From Poronia punctata (lineage: Eukaryota; Ascomycota; Sordariomycetes; Xylariales; Xylariaceae): a stretch of 64,000 nt of DNA. Below, one piece after another: positions 1 to 12,007 of this stretch. A program made the translations under genes and the position numbers. The notes under the pieces were generated by a model that made no database searches, had not been told where the DNA came from, and saw only the letters and a program-made list of their open reading frames with translations. Where the stretch lies: NCBI GenBank assembly GCA_022579005.1, contig MU401458.1, positions 62,001 to 126,000 on the forward strand, given 5' to 3'. Each line of letters opens with the position of its first letter. The first letter of the stretch is position 1.

Positions 1-3000
1 AAACGGCTGGAAAGCTGTTCCAGCTTCCATCTAGACTAAGTTAGGTTAGACTAAGGTACTGAGAATGTGAGGTACATGTCTACTTCCAGGGATATCGTGT
101 GTACGTGTAAAGTACATAGAACTGAACAGAACAGCACTAGGTTATTTTATTCCTCTGAGAAACGTGGCTCCAGTTACGGTTGTCTATTCTCCAGGACACC
201 ATCGTGGATGGCGCATATAGCAAACTTTTTACTCCTGTCCCCTTATACTCTTCGGAGCCAATCACTTTTAGTGTTACCGGGGGCTGGCAACAAGGCTATA
301 ATTGTTCGGAGATTCGGGAGCAGAAATGCGGCCAGTTGTCGCTGACGGGCACATATGGGTATTGATCTTCCATAATGCACCATCGTCAACTTCGGCCAAG
401 CGAGGCACACAAACAATAAGCTAAACAACCCACTCGAGATGGGCCGGATAGCTTCTAGCCGCCGTTCCGTTACGTTGCAGCTTCAGGTTTGACTCCATTA
501 TCGACACCTCACCACGCGACAGTCGGTGGATCGACGAACACCCATCCCGAAGCACCTCTTGGGAGGGTCCTTGTCGGTGCTGGCAACACCACAGTTCTCC
601 AGCTGCTGCGGTCCTATGGTCGATAAGGTTGACAGGATCGACGAGCTGCTGCAGTCCAGGTTGCCCCCTCTACCACACTCGTGTTACCTATCAGCATCCT
701 CTGGACACCTAACGATGGGGAAGAACTCTGATGCACCAGAGTATTTGTAGTAATATGACCCCCCCCAAGCCATAGCGTAGCAGCACCGGGCTGGCTGGAC
801 TGAATTATGATATATATTCTGCCATGTCTTTGCGACTGCATACAGTACTGTGCATCATCGGGGTCCTCATTTTTGCGTTTTTACCCATACTTCAACTGCA
901 CGTGCTTCCCTGTTAGGTATTGTTCCCGCAAGGCTGGAATCGTTGTACATTACGTCCTTAGGCTACAGTATCGACAAAATAGGCATTCTGTATTCAATGT
1001 TGTGTTCTTTTTCTTACATAACTCTTGCATACTACGTTTCGCAGCGCCCACTTACACCATCACGAAACCATGTTCGGAAACCATGTTCGGGAATGGTCCG
1101 GCCACTTCAGCCCATGCTGCCAGGCACGCCCATCAAATCGTTGTATATGCCATGCTGAGTTGATTAATGATTATGAACACGCTACAAATTTTACTAACTC
1201 GCAGAATCCATAGGAAGGGCAGGTATTAAATTGCCACTCTGCCAGGTCACTTCCTCGGAGTCATCATCCTCACACCGGGCAGCAACCATGGTGACACAGC
1301 CAATGACTCAAGCCTTTAAGACTCCCGGTGTGGATAGGGCAGGTTGGTGGTATTCGGAGGCCGGCCTTCTATGGATGGCTCTGGGCAAAGCGGCCGAATA
1401 ATATGTGAGGCTTCCATGATGCAGGGCGCCTGATAAGGTCACTGTAGGGACCTCTCGTGTGTTGCCAGTGCAAAGCACACCACTCTCCAAAATCCGGACG
1501 AGCAGTCGAGTTTTCGAACCTTTCCTAGCCACGCCACTACCGCGTTTACCATTGGCGTCATCGCTACCCGTGTCGTTCCTGTGGTTTCTTTCCGTTGTTG
1601 CGGGTTTTCAAGCGACCTAGGCCCCTAGACGGCCCGGAGGACTCACCTGTCCGACAACAGTTTTGTCATTATCAATCGTCAGAGGACCAGATACCTATGA
1701 GGGTTCTCTGTCCCACGGCCCGTGTCACGGACGGCTTATTGTATGTGTACAGCATACCTCATACAGGATATAAAATACGCCTTCTGTTTCTTTACCTCCA
1801 ATCGCCAAGTGGGAACAAATCACTCCAAGCATCATCGAAGGTTTGCTCATTCCGAGGCACGGCCTGAGAAGCTTGATTGCATTATCCACCGATCCTATAA
1901 GTAAACGCCTGGTGGGCGCCGTGTGGAAAAGCGGTTCCCATTTCTTTTCTATATGGAACACACCAGAAGTAGAGATTGATCAACCTTGCATCGACCTTTT
2001 TCCCTCCTCCCTTGTCGTGTCTCTCTTCCAAGCTTCCAGGCCCTCTTGATCCATTGGACTCAGTCTGGCCGGCGGGCCTAAGTTCAAGGTCCTTTTACTC
2101 CTTACTTGGCTAAAATCTGTGGCTCAACCTGCATTGAGACTAAACAAGAGTGCCAGCGGCTACGCCCCATGTTCAGTACGTTGTCCGCCGTCCGATTACC
2201 TACTTACACATGCACAATAGACTGTACAGTACGTATTCCTTCTCTTGTCACGTTATGCCCAATCATCGTATATCACCAGCAAGCTTTGGTCCATCTACCC
2301 ATTCATCTCAGATCTAAGCGGGCTCGTGGATGAGTTGCTGAAGATAACACCAATATTGGGGGCCTTGCCGGTTTCGAGTGAAGTGGCAAAGCCTTTTAAG
2401 CCGAAGAAAGTCACATGGTATTCGAACGGTCGAACCCCTCTCCGCTGGCGTCCCGCGGAGTGAAGACAAAGAGAAATGCAGTGTGTTGCAATACTACCTA
2501 GTCCAGTACCTAACCTACTGCATAGCACGAGCAGGTAACTTCTCAGTCTAGTGTCTACCAAAAGTACTACCTACTCTAGCAGAAGCGGTCGATATTCTTG
2601 TTACCTACACGTACACACCCCTGGCCGCGTTCGAATGCACCTAATGCACCTACCTACCTAGACGGGTCGCTGTTCTGCAAGGCAAAGCTGTTGTTAGAAG
2701 CTAGGGAGGTAGGTAGACTAGGACTTTGATGTTCCACCTTGATTTTGCCTTGGTTATATCACTTGCTGGCCTCTGATTTGCTCTCGCTATCAGTCATCTC
2801 ATTCCGAACAGTCGTCTTTTACTCGTACTTACAGGATCCACCGCTCTTTGCTCTTTTCGATTGCGTTCACTTGCATAGAACGAGCTACGGGGGGCGGGGG
2901 GGGGGGGGGGGGCGGGGGGGGGGGGGGGGGGGGGGGGGGGGGCGGGGGGGGGGGGGGGGGGGGGGGGGGNNNNNNNNNNTTCCCTAAATTTTTTTTTTTA

Positions 3001-4361
3001 TGTTTCTTTCATGTTCCCCCCCCTTTTTTTTTTTTTTTTTTTGTTTAATTTTTTTTTAACTTTTTAAAACCCCCCCCCCCCCCCCCCCCAGCTGACCTTG
3101 GCCCCCCGCGGACATCATTAGAGGTAACAGGTGCTGCCCGTGTACTCGTATATTTACCCGTCGGTTCCCCCTGATTCTACAGCCATCGCCGCATCCCTAA
3201 AACCCAAATCAAAAGAGAGGAGACGTGCGGGAGATCGTGGATCGTTGCTCGTGCCGCACACTTCACTGCGCATCGGAGGCTGCCTCCTACGCATTCGCAC
3301 ACTCACCAGCAGCTTGAGAAGCCGGCGTGCCTACCTAGTCTCTTCATTTTGCTGTGTGTCGCATTGTTAATACTCAGCATTTGGGACAAACTCCATCCTG
3401 GTTTACTTTTGCCGCTGTGGTCACTTTACATATCGCAAATCGATCCGTCACCCGGGGCCGGTTCTAACAGTTCCATCCGACTTGAATTCAAACTCATGAT
3501 TCGAGCGCAGCGCAATTGATGGTGTGCACTGTTGGCCATTTACTACAGTTACACCCCGATCTAGGCAGTTAAAGCAGCTGGCTGGGATCGGTTAGTTGCA
3601 TACATTCTGTGCATACTGTACCCAGAAGTGTATAAGCTGCCAAAAACAACGCGCATTTGCCAATCTGCAAAGAGAGGTATCTACTCGTACCTCTTGCCTA
3701 CTTGGGTGCCACAAGCCACAAATAGGTACATTCATACCTATTAGAACGGAACAGCACACTGGAGTCCAAGCGATTAGATACATGAAACCCCCGCTCCGCT
3801 TCTGTTGACAACTGGAAGTGACTTGGATCGCCTGCCCACACAAGCCCACATTCCCACACCGCGCGAAACTCGCAGCAACCCAATCCAACCATTTTCACGC
3901 CCAACTCTTCCTTTCCGCTCGGCCCAGCAAGGATCATCCACGTATTTAAACCACGAGAAGAGTACCTAGAGCACCCGGCTGACACCACCGACGACGACCT
4001 CCTGATCCCTTGCCTGCTACTTCAGCTCAGCGCTTCAACTATATCCGCGTATTCGCTTTTTGCTACCCGCTGCTCACTGCTCGCATCTCAAAACCCTCCA
4101 TCTTCGTCTTTTGACCCATAAATCACCTATTCTACCTTCAGTATCCTCAACAGGCCGGCACTTCACTAGCGCTCCTTCCAATACCAATTAAAGACGACCG
4201 AAGTCGTTCTCCTTCCCATATCACGCAGACTTACAGGTATACAACGGACCGCACGTCTGTTTTCGCCCTCCTTCCTGGCAGCTCTGTCGACAAAGGTGCC
4301 TGTTTCAGTCCCAGGGAATCCTTTCAAAGCGTAGCGCAGAAAAAAAATACTCTTGCCTTCA
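1..4361. other. Gene-free leader region
   Basis: No open frame here has a recognisable domain, a plausible splice structure or coding-like composition; the longest frames are about 75-120 codons and overlap each other on both strands. The interval holds a G-homopolymer with a 10-N gap (2889-2979), C and T runs (3017-3089), short TACCTAC tracts near 2648, and three copies of the recurrent TACTCGTA motif (2820, 3143, 3682). From about 3990 onward the plus strand becomes pyrimidine-rich, which is typical of fungal promoters and 5' leaders, so the last 350 bases probably serve the gene starting at 4362. Confidence 0.6.
2889..3089. other. Poly-G run, 10-N assembly gap, T/C runs
   Basis: A run of about 80 G, broken by single C bases, ends in ten N (2970-2979). 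It is followed by T-rich sequence and a run of 19 C at 3071-3089. The G-then-gap-then-C pattern suggests a real homopolymer that could not be assembled, or a sequencing artefact around it. Glycine-only frames crossing it are not genes. Confidence 0.9.
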
Positions 4362-6606
4362 ATGCCGTAAGCCACGACTTCTTTCGGCTCTTATCAATAC
4401 CTTCAGGATATAGGGATTAATATTTATCACCAATCCAGACTGCCGAGGACACACTCAACAAGCTCAAATAACTTGCACGCACGCATAAGGCTTCGCCCAG
4501 GCCCTTCCTCGCGCTCTCACTCAAGGGGTCCGTACGACGACGAGGACGACTATAGTGGGGAAAGCTGGGACGACGACGAGGACGACGAGGATGTAACCAC
4601 CTCTGAAGACGACTTAGATCCATCCGATTCCGCCTCTAGTCCTGGGAGGATCCGGCGCCGCTCGGAGAGCCGTCATCCTCGCGAACCCTTGCGACAACAT
4701 ACTCTTGCCCACCGGCCAGCATCTCGGCACGATCCTCGGGGTGCTCGCCCATCTGACGACAGCCTGGATCGCGACTACTATGATTACGGCGGCCATGGTG
4801 GCCCGTATCCACCATCGGCCGCCAATTACTATGGACGTGGTGGGCATGCGCCGCCCGCCGGCCACGCCGCCCACACCGGCCATGCCGGGCACCCTGGACA
4901 CGCTGGGTATCCTCAGAGCCACGTGGGTTATGGATACCAACAGGAGGTAGTACCTTATGGGCCCAGCGGCGCGTATGGGCGGGGTAATCCATTTAATCCG
5001 CCAACTGGTGGTAATTATTTCAACGATCACTGGGCCGGGCGGAACGAAATGATGCCATATGGTGCACATGGTGCACATAGCAACTACTTTCCCCCCGGTT
5101 ATCAGATGCCGGGCGCATTACAGCAATATCAATGGCAACCGCCACCACCACCTCCGACTGAGCCCCCAGCTCCGCCAAAAACGCCCGTCCCCCCGGAACC
5201 GCAACCTGATCCTGAAAAGGAGGCCATGAAGAAACAGCTGGCGGATTTGAAAGCAGAGCAGGATAGGAGAGCCGCCGAGGCTAGACAGAAAGAACTTGAG
5301 GCACGCATTAGAGAGGAAGCCGAGCAGGCCTTCATGAGGAAAATGGAACAGATGAAGAGAGATGAGGAGGTCCGTGCCGAAGAGCGGAGGCTTGCCTTGG
5401 AGAAGGCGACGAAGGAAATCGAGGAGGCGCGAAAAGAGGCCGAGCGAGCAGCACGTGATGCTATTGAAGCGGAGCGCAAGGCGGAAATCGAACGAGCTAG
5501 GAGAGAAGCCGAAGCTATTGCTCGTGCTGAACGAGAAGCACGTGATAGATTGGAGGCCGAACGCAAAGCGGACGCCGAACGAGCCCAACAGCAAGCAGAG
5601 GCGTATGCTCGTGCCGAACGGGAAGCGCGGGACAAACTCGAGGCTGAACGGAAAGCAGCCGAGGAAAGACAGAAGAAAGAGGCGGAGGCAGCGGCTGCAG
5701 CTGAGGCGATCGCTCGAGCTAAGCTGGAGGCAGCCATCGCAGCCGAAGCCGAAGCTAGGGCGGCTGCTGCTAAAAAGGCTGCCGAAGAAGCGGAATGGAA
5801 GAAAAACCTAGAGGAGGAAGCTAAGCTAAAAGCCGAGATCGAGGCACGGAAGAAGATTGAGGAAGAAAAGGCAGCCGCCGAAGCCGCAGCGGCCGCGGCT
5901 GAGGCTAAGAAGAAGGCCGACGAAGAGTTCAAGAAACAGGCCCTTGCGGAAGCGAAATTGAAGGCCGAAGAGGCGAAACGGAAGGACCTCGGAAAAGACA
6001 AGGCCCCTATACGCTTCAAAGATGCCGTGGGAAGGAAATTCAGCTTCCCTTTCCACATCTGTCAATCGTGGCAGGTACGTCGTCCGGCATGTTCTCTTGT
6101 ATGCGGTGGCTTGCTAATATGTTTCACAGGGCATGGAAGAACTGATCAAGCAAGCCTTCTTGCACGTCGACGTGATTGGCCCCCACGTCCAGGCCGGCCA
6201 TTACGATCTAATCGGGCCCAACGGTGAAATCATCCTGCCTCAAATATGGGACAAGGTGATCGAACCGGACTGGGCCATTACGATGCATATGTGGCCAATG
6301 GATCGGCAGGGACCGCCGGGCATGGCTGGGCGCGGTGGTCCCATGCCACCGGGCATGCAGGCCGGCAGGGGAGGTATGCCTGGTATGATGGGCGGCAGGG
6401 GGGTGCATCCGATGATGGGCCCTCGAGGGCACGGGCCGCCACCGCCCCCTCCGGGGATGGGCGGACCGCCGCGACCTGGCGGACCAATGCCTGCAAACAT
6501 CGTCAATGTTGTCAAACCCCCCAAGAAATCTTCTGGGAAAAGTGCCCAGGGTGGTGGGCTCGTGTCCTGGATGATTGGGAAACCCCCCAAAACTAGCAAA
6601 AAGTGA
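4362..6606 (+). CDS. Coiled-coil protein with fungal ubiquitin-like domain
   Basis: Inferred model: exon 1 is 4362-4366 (only ATGCC), intron 4367-4489, exon 2 4490-6074, intron 6075-6129, exon 3 6130-6606; about 688 residues. The long frame has no ATG at its left end, and the donor GTAAGC directly after ATGCC restores phase exactly, which is why I chose this start. Order of parts: acidic Asp/Glu stretch (about 15-45), Gly/His/Tyr-rich segment with GHA repeats (about 105-150), proline run near 220-240, a 260-residue Ala/Glu/Lys/Arg coiled coil (about 244-504), then a domain beginning APIRFKDAVGRKFSFPFH (about 506-590) that matches the fungal ubiquitin-like family, and a Gly/Met/Pro-rich tail. 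Function is not established; scaffold or ribonucleoprotein roles are guesses. A GTGAGT donor at 6603 and CAG at 6655 could replace the last codons and move the stop to 6671. Confidence 0.82.
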
Positions 6607-7739
6607 GTACGGTCTGTCAGCTCCTAGGCGGCTTGGGCTAACACGAAGCCAACAGGGGGAAAAGGACTTGATACCTACACGCGGTGCTGTAAATGTCGCA
6701 CCTTCCGCTTGGTTAACCTAGGTCGCCGGCACCAGCCATACTGCCCCCTTGCAAATGTGCTATTCGCATCCCGGTACCTTTCTACCTTCCCCTTTATTTA
6801 CAGCTGCATAGCGTCTTATTTTTCAACCGCTTTTGTCTGAGCTGGTTAAACATTATACCCCTGGCTCGGGATGGCTTCATCCTTACGGCTTCACTGGCGA
6901 CTGCGTGGTTTCCTCTTGGTAATAGATCCCCCACGATGGTGTCACTGTCGACCAAGCTCCAAGGCCCATTATCCTTCTTCCTCCATTGCATATTTTAAAC
7001 TCGTGCATGGCTAGCGTCACGTCTGCGGAGCCCCGGCCTGCGTGACAGCCCGTAGTTATCGCCGGGGCGAAACAGAAGGAAATGACTAAACGATTTTTCA
7101 CGCCGGAGTAGGAAAATATACGACACACGTAACGCGGCGTTAGGCAAGTTACGGACGAGAGACTGTTTTGAGAAGCTTGTGGCGCGTCGGAAAGAAATCT
7201 GGAGCGAAACATTCACATGGTTGGTCAAACATCTTTAGCATTATACTGTCATATTGTTGTTATATGTCTTTTTTTGTAGAACTGAAGAGAATTTATAAAT
7301 TTTGGTAGTGTACAGATAATGTCCCACAACGTTTCTCACTTATACGAGTCGACAATGCCGCTGCCAATATCTGACCCATGCTACGCATAGGTAGTGAAGC
7401 ATTTGATTTTGTTGCGCGCCTGGCCATCGCCCACAGTATTTATGCCTTTGTGCTCCCTGTGTTGAAGTGGCAAGTCCGGCCATGGTATATTGCGGCTTCC
7501 TCACGCTCTAGTACTCTACCGAGGTGTGTTGTCTCCGAAGCTGGAGACGTGGGGGCCACCATGGCCCCAATGACCGAGTTTAAGCGTCAACAGGCGGGAT
7601 AATGTTTCGACGTCCGGGAGACCATGAGTGATTTGATAATAATCGGTTCCCGTAGGCATTTTGGATATGTAGGCGAATATATCCCCAAGCTAGCGCCGAG
7701 TCCCTGTAATCTGCTCTCTCCCACCGTCTTAACTTTCCC
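6607..7739. other. Convergent intergenic region
   Basis: Lies between the 3' ends of the ubiquitin-like-domain gene (plus) and COQ10 (minus), so it should mostly hold their 3' UTRs and terminators. A minus-strand frame of 109 codons (6883-7212) has no recognisable motif. A T-rich stretch at 7260-7300 is the only compositional feature. I see no RNA gene. Confidence 0.6.
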
Positions 7740-8468
7740 TCACCCTAATACTTTCTTAGCCCGCTCCACGAAGGCCTCGATCATGATGGGAGCTATCTTA
7801 TCGGCCACGGCTGAGCTGACGGCCCCATATAAAGGGTTCGCGAACTGGAAACGAATGCTCAGATGTACATCGCTCCACTCCACCTGGTTTTGTGCTTGCA
7901 GTATGGCACCGTCATCCTGCGCGCTAGTAGCAGGAGCCAAGCTCCAACGCGTGACTAATGTCTTGAAGACGCCCTCTTCCGCCCTTTCAGTCCGCCTACT
8001 GGCCTGAGACAACGGCGAATTTTCATCATCCGTTAAACCATATCTGGCCAGGATATCTGGGGCGATGCCGCTGCGCGCACCCTCGCCACTCAGGGCCTCG
8101 ACGATGGAACCAGGCACGCAGTTCACGCGGCTCGTGTATGTTTGTTCGAGGCCGCCCCAGCCGGCGGTCAGGTCTGCGCGTGTGGGCCAGCGGCGGCCGG
8201 ATTCGGGGTCTGGCTTCGACGTCCAGGCCGTCACGCGCGACGAGCTGCAGTACGGCAGGAAGGCGCTGTAGCTATCGATGTTGGCTATGATGTCGTAGAG
8301 CGCATTGTGGTTGTACGGGAGCCGACGCGAGGCGGTAAGGGTTTGCGGGGGCGGAGGCGACGAGGAGAGGATGGAGCTGAGGAAGGTTCGTTTCTGAGGT
8401 CGCGCGGGAGACCGTATATTATGTGGGAGCTGGAGAGATCGTCGCGGGAGAAGTTGTGTAGGGGGCAT
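7740..8468 (-). CDS. COQ10: Coenzyme Q-binding protein COQ10, mitochondrial
   Basis: Single-exon 242-residue protein. Residues 1-45 are rich in Arg, Ser and Pro without acids, as expected of a mitochondrial presequence. The remainder matches the COQ10/START-like polyketide cyclase family: the start of the fold reads RLPYNHNALYDIIANIDSYS followed by AFLPYC, and the C-terminal part holds the IRFQFANPLYGAVSS and PIMIEAFVERA segments of the long terminal helix. COQ10 binds ubiquinone and its precursors in the inner membrane and is needed for efficient respiration and CoQ synthesis. An insertion at about 120-165 (the stretch with GEGARSGIAPDILARYGLTD) is longer than in short family members but such loops occur in fungi. 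The start ATG at 8468 is the first in frame. It is divergent with the TRM140-type gene. Confidence 0.92.
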   Translation of the reverse strand: MPPTQLLPRRSLQLPHNIRSPARPQKRTFLSSILSSSPPPPQTLTASRRLPYNHNALYDIIANIDSYSAFLPYCSSSRVTAWTSKPDPESGRRWPTRADLTAGWGGLEQTYTSRVNCVPGSIVEALSGEGARSGIAPDILARYGLTDDENSPLSQASRRTERAEEGVFKTLVTRWSLAPATSAQDDGAILQAQNQVEWSDVHLSIRFQFANPLYGAVSSAVADKIAPIMIEAFVERAKKVLG

Positions 8469-9023
8469 GGTTGGGACTGATTAGTACAGGGGACGAGGGA
8501 CTCAAGGTATATGTTACAGAGATGAATTACAGTCGAATGTGAGCGCTAAATGCCGGTCTATAAGAAATCCATTTTCTATGTCTTGTAGTAGGTACATAAA
8601 TCGTTTGAGTGAGATATTAGATCCATTGTCGTCGCATGCAACAGTCAACCATTGCATCGACAAATGTACCTTCCGATCTATGTCCGATAAGATCTCCGAA
8701 TTATCTTATCACAGCCACAAAAACCGTTATCTGACTAGGTTTGTCTACCTAGTGGGAGGGGCAGGTCCACGCCAAAACCTTAAATCTGCCCTCTAGCTGG
8801 CCAGCGTACTGAACCTTAGCGCATCAGCCACAAAACTCGTGCACTATAATTTCGGGCTTTTTCCCATCATCGGCCTGAACTTTTCTCTCTTCACTCCTCT
8901 GGGTTCAACTCTTTCCGAGTTGTCCAACAACAACTCCCAAGGATGTCAAGCGGACACATATGGTAGTGTGCCGTGTATGCGACACCGTTAGATGACAGGC
9001 TTCTCTCATCTTGATCTATAAAG
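8469..9023. promoter_or_regulatory. Shared divergent promoter COQ10 / TRM140
   Basis: A 555-base interval between two start codons facing away from each other, so both promoters must lie here. The 120 bases before 9024 are pyrimidine-rich on the plus strand. No tight known binding site was recognised. Confidence 0.55.
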
Positions 9024-10409
9024 ATGTCGACCACGAATACTACGCTTGATGCGGTTCCCTCGCCGGACCTTGAACTGGCCAACCAGACCTCTGCCTTGAC
9101 TGTGCAAGAGGCTGCTGCGCCGACAGCAGGCATGGCCACGGATACGAAGGCCGAGGAGTTACCGTCCCACCGTAGCCACGATCCTCAGTTCAACATGAAG
9201 CGGACCGATCCCTTCATGTTTGGCTCGCGTTATCTCGAAGAGGGCGACAACGTCTTCGATTATAACGCCTGGGATCACGTGGAGACTGACGACGCGTATA
9301 AGGAGTACACCGAGCAGCAGCTCGCTATGCAGCGGGCGTCGCCAGTCTCCGAATCTGATAAAGGTATGTTGATACAATTTTTTCTCTTTTCTCGCAACCT
9401 GTCCGTCTTTTCGGCCTCTGGTTTCCTGATGATACCAACAATGCATAGTTCATCTGAATCTATGTGATGACAACTTAAGCTTAATTAGTCTTTCGCTCCC
9501 ATCTGACATACCATAAAACTCTTTTACCAATTGCAACATGTCCTTGATATCTTTGATCATGACTAACGTCACTGGTTTATAGGAAGATTTTACTCGGATC
9601 CTGCAAGATGGTGGAATATATTCTACAAGAATAATACTGCCAAATTCTTCAAGGATCGCAAGTGGTTAAAGCAGGAATTCCCTGTCCTTCACACGGTTAC
9701 GGCCGAAGACGCCGGTCCCAAAATCTTACTGGAGGTCGGCGCCGGCGCCGGCAACACTGCGTTTCCCATACTGGCCAATAACAAGAATCCAAGACTCAAA
9801 GTCCATGCTTGTGACTTCTCGAAGAAGGCCGTAGAAGTCATGCGTTCTCACGCCGAGTATAACACTGAGCTGATGCAGGCCGATGTGTGGGATGTGACAA
9901 GTGAAGAACTGCCACCTGGTGTCGAAGAGGGCACTGTAGACGTCGTACTTATGGTCTTCATCTTCTCCGCCCTGTCGCCGCCGCAGTGGAAACAGGCAGT
10001 GCATAATATCCATCGTGTGTTGAAGCCAGGTGGTGAGGTATGCTTTCGTGACTACGGTAGAGGTGATCTGGCACAGGTTCGGTTCAAGAAGGGCCGTTAC
10101 CTCGAGGAGAACTTCTACATCCGCGGTGATGGAACACGCGTTTACTTCTTTGAGAAGGAGGAACTCGATCGCATATGGAGAGGGCACATTAGTTCAACGG
10201 AGACATCCGTTGACGGAGCCAATACGGATCAACCCACCGAATCGGATGGTGCTTCCGCCTCGGTGTCGCAGGAAGAAGAAGCCGTGAAGGAAAATTCAGA
10301 GCTGTTTGACATTGAAGAGCTCGGCGTGGATAGACGGATGCTGGTCAATAGAGCTAAGCAGCTGAAAATGTATCGCTGCTGGATACAAGGTCGCTTTAGA
10401 AAGAAATAA
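9024..10409 (+). CDS. TRM140: tRNA(Thr/Ser) cytosine-32 N3-methyltransferase (METTL2/Trm140 type)
   Basis: Two exons, 9024-9363 and 9583-10409, joined across a 219 nt intron (GTATGT donor, TAG acceptor) in phase 1; 388 residues. The N-terminal third is low in structure until RTDPFMFGSRYLEEGDNVFD and NAWDHVETDDAYKEYTEQQL, both diagnostic of the METTL2/METTL6/METTL8/Trm140 family. After the splice come SDPARWWNIFYKNNTAKFFK, the SAM-binding loop LLEVGAGAGNTAFPIL, the acidic HACDFSKKAVEVM strand, and VLMVFIFSALSPPQW and LKPGGEVCFRDYGRGDLAQ in the Rossmann methyltransferase core. A 45-residue Ser/Glu-rich insertion (about residues 304-348) precedes the conserved C-terminal RRMLVNRAKQLKMYRCW. Known role: m3C at position 32 of the anticodon loop of tRNA-Thr and tRNA-Ser. 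Unlike the budding yeast ABP140 fusion there is no frameshift-linked actin-binding extension. Confidence 0.93.
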
Positions 10410-10651
10410 ACTTTTGCAAGTACCATCTAGACCAACTATCGATCAATCAAACCGTACCGCTGAGAAGTGTTATCGACAATTTGGAGCGTAATTCATTATC
10501 ATACGCATTGTTCTTTCGCTCGACATGTTCGATCCTAGCTCAACATACTGTCGGGTTGAATAGTACATCCGCTATTACACGTACAACTTTCTATATACCA
10601 TTTCTATGTGTCTGTATACGCTTAACTTGTCGACTCGCGCAAATGGTCACA

Positions 10652-12007
10652 TTATGCCCCGAAAACCTCTATCAACCTCATCCTGTCCTCGCGCTGAAAT
10701 CCGATAGAATCTAAGTAACCGTCGACGCCTCCATACCGCACATCGAGATGGCCGCGGACACGGTCGATCATCTCGGGCGGACAGTCAAGCCAGGCAGGAG
10801 TGAGACCAATCTCCAGAATCTCAACCAACCGGGCCTCGCGCTCGGGCTCTATGCCGGCTTGCGAGAGAAGGTAATCGTGGGCCACGGCTTGGGGCGGCAC
10901 GCGTAGCGCCAGGAGGACCAGGGCGATAATCATGCCAGTCCTATCCTTGCCTTGCGTGCAGTGCACGAGGGTTGGTCGGGGTGTCGTGGGGGATGTCAGT
11001 GTCTGTAGGGCCTGCGGGTGTCGGGTGTCAGATAGGATTTGAGCAGCAAGTAATATCTTATCTTATTTATACCTCTAGAATTTCCGGCTTGGACTCATCT
11101 AGAGTCACAAGACTTAAGCCGACTAGACCTAACGGCCGCATCACTTCCTGTGCCATTATCTGGATTGCTGGTAGACGATATCCGAATATGAAGAGGAAGA
11201 GTAATCGACTGTTGTTTTTGTTTTTGTTTTTGTTTTTGTTTATGTCAGACGGGTATTCTCATTTTCATTCTCATTCTCATCATTCCAAGCAAGACAAGCA
11301 AAAAAAAACAAGAAAGAAAGAAAGAAAGAATACAACTGACAAAAAACTCAACCACGATAACTGTCCCAAGAGGAAGCGTTCGAACCGTCTCCCAGTGACT
11401 CGCACATAATGATATGAAAGACCGGGGATTTCCACGGGTTCCGCGAGCGCCGGGTTGGATTGGAGTAGGGCTGGGGGTTTTTTCATGTCTTCTTGTCGTT
11501 TCTTGGCTTGGTTTAGATGTTCCGTCCTGTTATCGTCTCCGTGGTTAAAAAAAAGAAAGGGGGGGGGAGATTTTGTTTGTTGAAAGACAGAACCAAAACT
11601 AAACTTACTTGGTCCGTAAATCCATGACTGTTTTTATCCCGAGCTCATCTACGAGCCGGCGACGATCTTGCAAGGTAGCCTCATCTATGAGGACAACTAC
11701 CTATCAGCGTTTTTACCTCTCCGTGAGCAACCCCTTAAGGTGAGCCCCCCCCCCCCCCCCCCACTCTAGCCTTGATACTCTTTATCACATACCAGGTCTT
11801 GCTGAGCGAAACAGTACCCCTTCTCGCATAACCCTGATGATGTTTAAAAATTAGTTTTTATGTCTCTTTTATGAAATAGTATGTATCATATACACAATGA
11901 TGTGAGTAGTGAGATGAAAGGAAGCTAACCAACCTTTTGCCCAAGTAGTCGTTGACCGTCTTTCCGACATCTCGGAAGTTGACGATGTTCTCGAACTCGA
12001 TAGACAT
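10652..12007 (-). CDS. Six-exon protein tyrosine phosphatase (Y_phosphatase3 type)
   Basis: Assembled by hand. Exons on the minus strand: 12007-11934, 11833-11793, 11684-11609, 11526-11341, 11208-11073, 11011-10652; all junctions have GT/AG ends and consistent phase, giving about 290 residues. The N-terminus reads FENIVNFRDVGKTVNDYLG, then REGVLFRSARPDEATLQDR, then DELGIKTVMDLRTKTEH, in the order expected of the fungal tyrosine/serine phosphatase family. The signature HCTQGKDRTG carries Cys189 and Arg195 of CX5R at the start of the last exon. A hydrophobic stretch (SWLSFFRLLFLFIFGYR) precedes it. The 61 nt last intron has a CTGAC branch site. Introns hold low-complexity sequence: an 18-C run at 11745-11762 and TTTTTG repeats at 11215-11239. 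Related yeast proteins act on phosphotyrosine or inositol phosphates; the substrate here is unknown. It is convergent with TRM140 and divergent with EIS1. Confidence 0.88.
11215..11239. repeat. TTTTTG hexanucleotide repeat, intronic
   Basis: About four copies of TTTTTG lie within intron 4 of the phosphatase gene, close to its acceptor. On the coding strand they read CAAAAA, so they are not the polypyrimidine tract. Confidence 0.9.

Noticed and set aside
5129..6058. 309-codon minus-strand frame, Ser/Ala/Phe-rich
   Set aside because: Exact antisense of the coiled-coil region; the low-complexity composition mirrors the Glu/Ala/Lys codons of the real gene and has no domain.
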